A DNA stretch of 6,627 nucleotides from Planctomycetaceae bacterium (GTDB lineage: Bacteria > Planctomycetota > Planctomycetia > Pirellulales > Pirellulaceae): the NCBI GenBank assembly GCA_002862265.1, contig PKCQ01000255.1, forward strand, positions 1 through 6,627. Direction: 5' to 3'. Under the pieces are notes generated by a model. That model saw only the letters and a program-made list of their open reading frames with translations. It was not told where the DNA came from and searched no databases. Below are positions 3,617-6,627 of this stretch, one piece after another. Position 1 is the stretch's first letter. Every line of letters starts with the position of its first letter. The position numbers were made by a program, and so were the translations under genes.

Positions 3617-6034
3617 ATGTCGTTTCGAAACTCCTCCGTAGCTGAGTGCAAGTTTTCCTTGGTGCTTGCACTCAGCTGCCTCTTCGGAGCTTGCCACGCA
3701 GGCAATCCGATCATCGAGTCTGTTTCGCCGCCTGTCGGGCAGCGCGGTACAGAGTTTGATATTCGGGTTGAAGGCGAGGGCTTTTCCAAATCTTCCACAC
3801 TCGTGTTTTACTCAGAGGAAATCGAGTGCGTTTCGGCGAGACTGGTTTCCGAGTATGAGCTGGAAGCCACGCTTCGCACGAGTGAAAAGTGTCTGCTTAA
3901 AAACCAGCCTTTTCGCGTTCTTGCCGAGCATGGTTTCTCTGACATGCGAGCCATTCGTGTCACTCCCTTTTCGGTGATGCCAGAAGGGAAGGGCGCGGAC
4001 TCGACCGGGCAAGGAAAGGCGGTTTCGATCGACAAAGGAGTCACGATCTCAGGCGTGCTCGAGTCGGGAGACATTGATCGCTATTCTGTCCAGTTAGAGA
4101 AAGGGCAAACACTCTCGGCTGAAGTCGAGGCAGTGCGACTGGGCTATGAGCTGCTAGATACCGTGCTTACGATCAAGAGTCCTGATGGAGAGGTTCTTGT
4201 TCGCTGCGACGATGACGCCTTGTTCCAACAGGATCCCGTGGCCTCGATCGTTGCTGCCGAAGCGGGCGTCTACGAGATATCACTGCACGAGTCGAACTAC
4301 AAAGGAAGCCTAACGAGTCACTATGCTTTGCACCTTGGATCGTTTCCAAGACCGGGAGTGGTCTATCCTGCAGGTGGTGTATACGGGCAAACTCTGAAAG
4401 TTGCTTTGCTGGCCTCTGACGGTAACACCAGTCAGCATGTCGTTCGCTTGCCTGCGAAGGAAGATGCTGAAGGGTTTGAGCTTCTCTTGGCTGGTGAGAG
4501 CGATACCTCATTGCCGACACCGCTTCCATTCCGGCTCGGAGAATTGCGTTCTGCCATGGAGCAAGAGCCCAACGAATTGCCAGAGGAAGCGGAACAAGTC
4601 ATTCGTTTCCCAGGCGCACTGGATGGAACGATTTCTGCACCTGGCGACATCGACTTCTACAAGATTCAGGTCCCTGAATCGGAGAGTATGGTTTGTATCG
4701 AGGTCTTTGCGGATCGCATTGGCTCACCAATCGATACGATGCTTCGTCTGTTCAACCGAAGCGGGCAACTGATCGCCGCAAATGACGATCGTGGCTCACA
4801 CGATAGCCGAATCGAGTTTATGCCTCGCGGTCAAGCGGAATTTTGGCTTGAAGTCTCGGACAAGCTTAAGGCTGGGCAAGCCAACGGGGTTTATCGCATT
4901 GAGGTTTTTCCAGTTGCCGCAAAGCTAACCACGTTTTTGCCCCGTCCAGACCGGGTATCGCAAGAGGCTCAGTCCGTTGCGATTCCCGCCGGCAACCGTG
5001 TGATGAAGCGAGTTGCGGTTCGACGCGAGAATTTGGAAGGCGAGGTGGCATTGCAGTTTTCGGGGCTGCCCCAAGGAGTCAATGCTTCGCCAGTCATATT
5101 GGCCGAGGATCAATTCTGGGTGCCAGCCGTTCTCGAAGCAGATGCTGAAGCACCGCTTGGTGGTGGATTTGCGGAGCTCGTCGGAGTTACCGGCGATGAA
5201 GGCAATCTTAACGAAGGAGGGTTTGAGCAGGCTGTTGACTTAGTCCACTCGACCGCAGATCAGTTATTCAATAGCTTGTCTGTGAATCAGCTACCCGTTG
5301 CCGTCACGCCAGCGATCCCGTTTCGAGTCGATATGCAGTCGCCAGCGAGCTCGCTACCTGCAGGTGGTCAGCTAGTCGTTGAGGTGCAGGTCGAGAGGGA
5401 AGCGGGATTCGAGGAGCCGATTCGTATTCGCTTGCCCTTCCTTCCGCCTTGGGTTGTTTCTGAATCCCATATCGTGATTCCTAAAGACGAGTCGACTGCG
5501 CGCTTCCATCTGGAGGCGTATAGCAATGTGCGAGCAGATTCATGGCGTCTTGTTGCAGTTGCAGAAGTCGATGCCTTGACCTCTGAAGGGGAAATTGATG
5601 ACTACATCGGACGAGAAGTATGTTCCCAAGCCATTGAACTAGAGACATCTGCCTCACCAATCAAGGGTGTCTTCGAAGAGCTCGCCGCAGAACAAGGGAA
5701 AACACTTGAAGCTGTGTGCAACTTGGACGCATCCAGTCTTGCTGGGCCTTTTGAGGCGATGCTAGAGGGTCTGCCGAATTGGTTGACTGCCGAGGTCGTT
5801 ACAGTTGCTGTGGATCAGAAGCAGTTTGCCTTCAAGATTTTGATCCCTGAAGACTCGCCGACCGGCAAGTTTACGCGTCTGCAGTGTCGACTAACAAGTC
5901 AAAACGCTGAAAGCCAAGTTTCCTATGTTGTGGCAGCAGACACAACGATCACGATTCTCGAACCCAATAAGCTCAAACGCGATCCGAGCGGACGATTGCT
6001 TTCACCTTTAGAGGCACTTCGCACAAACGACTAG
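3617..6034 (+). CDS. Secreted TIG-like + two PPC-domain protein
   Basis: An 805-residue exported protein starting at the ATG at 3617. The signal peptide covers about residues 1-28 (hydrophobic FSLVLALSCLFGA, cleavage after CHA). FGAC is only a poor lipobox, so a lipoprotein is less likely. An IPT/TIG-like domain spans 31-119 (IIESVSPPVGQRGTEFDIRV). Two pre-peptidase C-terminal (PPC) domains follow: about 136-241 (GDIDRYSVQLEKG, DTVLTIKSPDGEVL) and about 315-432 (QEPNELPEEAE, GDIDFYKIQVPE, DTMLRLFNRSG, ANDDRG). They are joined by the RPGVVYPAGGVYGQTL linker common in planctomycete PPC proteins. Residues 440-780 look like further all-beta Ig-like domains (PASSLPAGGQLVVEVQV, IPEDSPTGKFTRLQC) that I cannot name. 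No catalytic domain is seen, so a binding, adhesion or scaffold role is inferred. Translation is probably coupled to DUF1501. Confidence 0.9.
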   Translation: MSFRNSSVAECKFSLVLALSCLFGACHAGNPIIESVSPPVGQRGTEFDIRVEGEGFSKSSTLVFYSEEIECVSARLVSEYELEATLRTSEKCLLKNQPFRVLAEHGFSDMRAIRVTPFSVMPEGKGADSTGQGKAVSIDKGVTISGVLESGDIDRYSVQLEKGQTLSAEVEAVRLGYELLDTVLTIKSPDGEVLVRCDDDALFQQDPVASIVAAEAGVYEISLHESNYKGSLTSHYALHLGSFPRPGVVYPAGGVYGQTLKVALLASDGNTSQHVVRLPAKEDAEGFELLLAGESDTSLPTPLPFRLGELRSAMEQEPNELPEEAEQVIRFPGALDGTISAPGDIDFYKIQVPESESMVCIEVFADRIGSPIDTMLRLFNRSGQLIAANDDRGSHDSRIEFMPRGQAEFWLEVSDKLKAGQANGVYRIEVFPVAAKLTTFLPRPDRVSQEAQSVAIPAGNRVMKRVAVRRENLEGEVALQFSGLPQGVNASPVILAEDQFWVPAVLEADAEAPLGGGFAELVGVTGDEGNLNEGGFEQAVDLVHSTADQLFNSLSVNQLPVAVTPAIPFRVDMQSPASSLPAGGQLVVEVQVEREAGFEEPIRIRLPFLPPWVVSESHIVIPKDESTARFHLEAYSNVRADSWRLVAVAEVDALTSEGEIDDYIGREVCSQAIELETSASPIKGVFEELAAEQGKTLEAVCNLDASSLAGPFEAMLEGLPNWLTAEVVTVAVDQKQFAFKILIPEDSPTGKFTRLQCRLTSQNAESQVSYVVAADTTITILEPNKLKRDPSGRLLSPLEALRTND

Positions 6035-6181
6035 TGAATTTGCAGCAAAGGAAGAGGCGGTCAAACGACAAGCGTTTTCTGGTCCGTCAAAGTGTATTCG
6101 GAGGCCGGCGCCTACAGCCCGCCGCTCACCATATTATTCATTTGGAATTTTTATAATCTCCCACTCATAGAACCAGTGAAA
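6035..6181. other. Intergenic region between the PPC and cytochrome-type genes
   Basis: These 147 bases are unlike the tight 13-base junction upstream. They contain two short hairpin-forming repeats (AAACG-5-CGTTT at 6063-6077 and CGGCG-9-CGCCG at 6106-6124), neither followed by a convincing T-run. An A/T-rich patch at 6130-6160 ends in a perfect TATAAT. The region suggests a separate promoter for the downstream gene, with or without readthrough. Confidence 0.4.
6152..6157 (+). promoter_or_regulatory. Candidate -10 element TATAAT before the cytochrome-type gene
   Basis: A perfect TATAAT lies 24 bases before the ATG at 6182, inside an A/T-rich patch. At 16-18 base spacing the -35 positions read CATATT, CCATAT or ACCATA, which do not resemble TTGACA. 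If it is used, transcription would start about 15-18 bases before the ATG. The short leader would fit the lack of a clear Shine-Dalgarno. Confidence 0.4.
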
Positions 6182-6627
6182 ATGTATCACTCCAACTTAT
6201 TGCTTGGTCTAGTGCTTCTTACGACAGCTTCCTCAGCGTTAGCCAACGATCGTGTGGCCAACAATGGAGCAAACGCTGTGAGGTCGATCCGCGTTTTCCC
6301 CGAGATTGCGTACTTTGGATATGGGGACGACACGCAACGATTTGGCGTTCAGGTGATTCGCCTTGATGGCAGTACTCAGAACGTCACATCTGAAATACAG
6401 TGGTCAGCAAACACAGATCTTGAGATTCATTCGGATTACCTAACTGTCGCAAAGCCAGAAACTGAGAAGACTTCAGGCGTACTACGAGGCGAGTGGCAAG
6501 GCACTGAAATCAAGATTCCTTATGAGATTCTTGGCAGGGGCTCCGAACGCGATCTGATGTTTCGCAATGACATCCTGCCTTTGTTGACCAAGACTGGTTG
6601 CAATTCTGGGAAATGTCACGGAAATGT
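6182..6627 (+). CDS. Secreted Ig-like/PSCyt1-type cytochrome protein, N-terminal part (cut by the right edge)
   Basis: 148 residues are visible and the frame is still open at the edge. Residues 1-21 are a Sec signal peptide (NLLLGLVLLTTASSALA, cleavage after ALA). Residues about 33-117 form a beta-rich bacterial Ig-like domain (SIRVFPEIAYFGYGDDTQRF, VQVIRLDGSTQNVTSEIQWS). From 124 the sequence DLMFRNDILPLLTKTGCNSGKCHGN marks the start of a planctomycete-type cytochrome module (PSCyt1). Its haem attachment motif is C140-x4-C145-H146 rather than the usual CX2CH. In this family the module is normally followed by DUF1549 (PSCyt2) and DUF1553 (PSD1) domains, expected but not visible here. The predicted protein would be extracytoplasmic and redox-active or haem-binding. 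Function is not established. It is the last of four co-directional secreted-protein genes and probably has its own promoter. Confidence 0.88.
   Translation, partial: MYHSNLLLGLVLLTTASSALANDRVANNGANAVRSIRVFPEIAYFGYGDDTQRFGVQVIRLDGSTQNVTSEIQWSANTDLEIHSDYLTVAKPETEKTSGVLRGEWQGTEIKIPYEILGRGSERDLMFRNDILPLLTKTGCNSGKCHGN

Noticed and set aside
3677..3700. Lipoprotein lipobox in the PPC protein (LFGAC)
   Set aside because: Phe at -3 and Gly at -2 are poor for signal peptidase II; cleavage after CHA by signal peptidase I fits better.
4173..4529. Minus-strand ORF of 118 codons and other long shadows inside 3617-6034
   Set aside because: The plus frame carries PPC domains throughout; the shadows are Arg/Gln/His-rich without motifs.
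6063..6080. AAACG-5-CGTTT hairpin with TTTTC as an intrinsic terminator
   Set aside because: Five mostly weak pairs and an interrupted four-T run; too poor to call.
1..6627. CRISPR array, tRNA or rRNA
   Set aside because: No regularly spaced repeats with spacers and no cloverleaf or rRNA-like sequence noticed on either strand.

Overview
The window looks like a piece of a Planctomycetota chromosome, probably from a Pirellulaceae-like marine or freshwater lineage. This rests on protein families rather than on any RNA marker. A DUF1501 protein, a TIG/PPC-domain secreted protein and a secreted protein with the planctomycete-type CX4CH haem motif sit together on one strand, a combination characteristic of that phylum.

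Layout. Positions 1-375 hold one end of an IS3-family insertion sequence, read leftward: the complete OrfA, the first codons of OrfB in the -1 frame, a canonical -1 slippery heptamer at their junction, a good Shine-Dalgarno, and a probable terminal inverted repeat. Positions 376-1414 are about 1 kb with no full-length gene. They contain two short overlapping ORFs (771-893 and 865-996) that may be the frame-shifted remains of one small mobile-element-associated protein. They also contain a set of inverted repeats that could fold as a hairpin plus pseudoknot (902-988), and 11-bp-phased TTCATC repeats (1259-1302) upstream of the first large gene.

From 1415 to the right edge four co-directional genes encode exported proteins: a DNRLRE/CBM96-like beta-sandwich protein (1415-2161), a Tat-type DUF1501 protein of the alkaline-phosphatase/sulfatase superfamily (2251-3603), an 805-residue TIG + 2xPPC protein (3617-6034), and the N-terminal 148 residues of a secreted Ig-like/PSCyt1-type cytochrome (6182 onward, cut by the window edge). 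The gap between DUF1501 and the PPC gene is 13 nt, so these two are almost certainly co-translated. The cytochrome-type gene has its own perfect TATAAT upstream and could be transcribed separately.

How the genes might work together: all four products carry export signals, and three are extracytoplasmic binding, adhesion or redox modules around one hydrolase-like protein. A cell-surface or periplasmic system acting on a polymer or an esterified substrate fits, but this is inference. The biochemical roles of DUF1501 and PSCyt proteins are not established. No tRNA, rRNA or CRISPR array was found.
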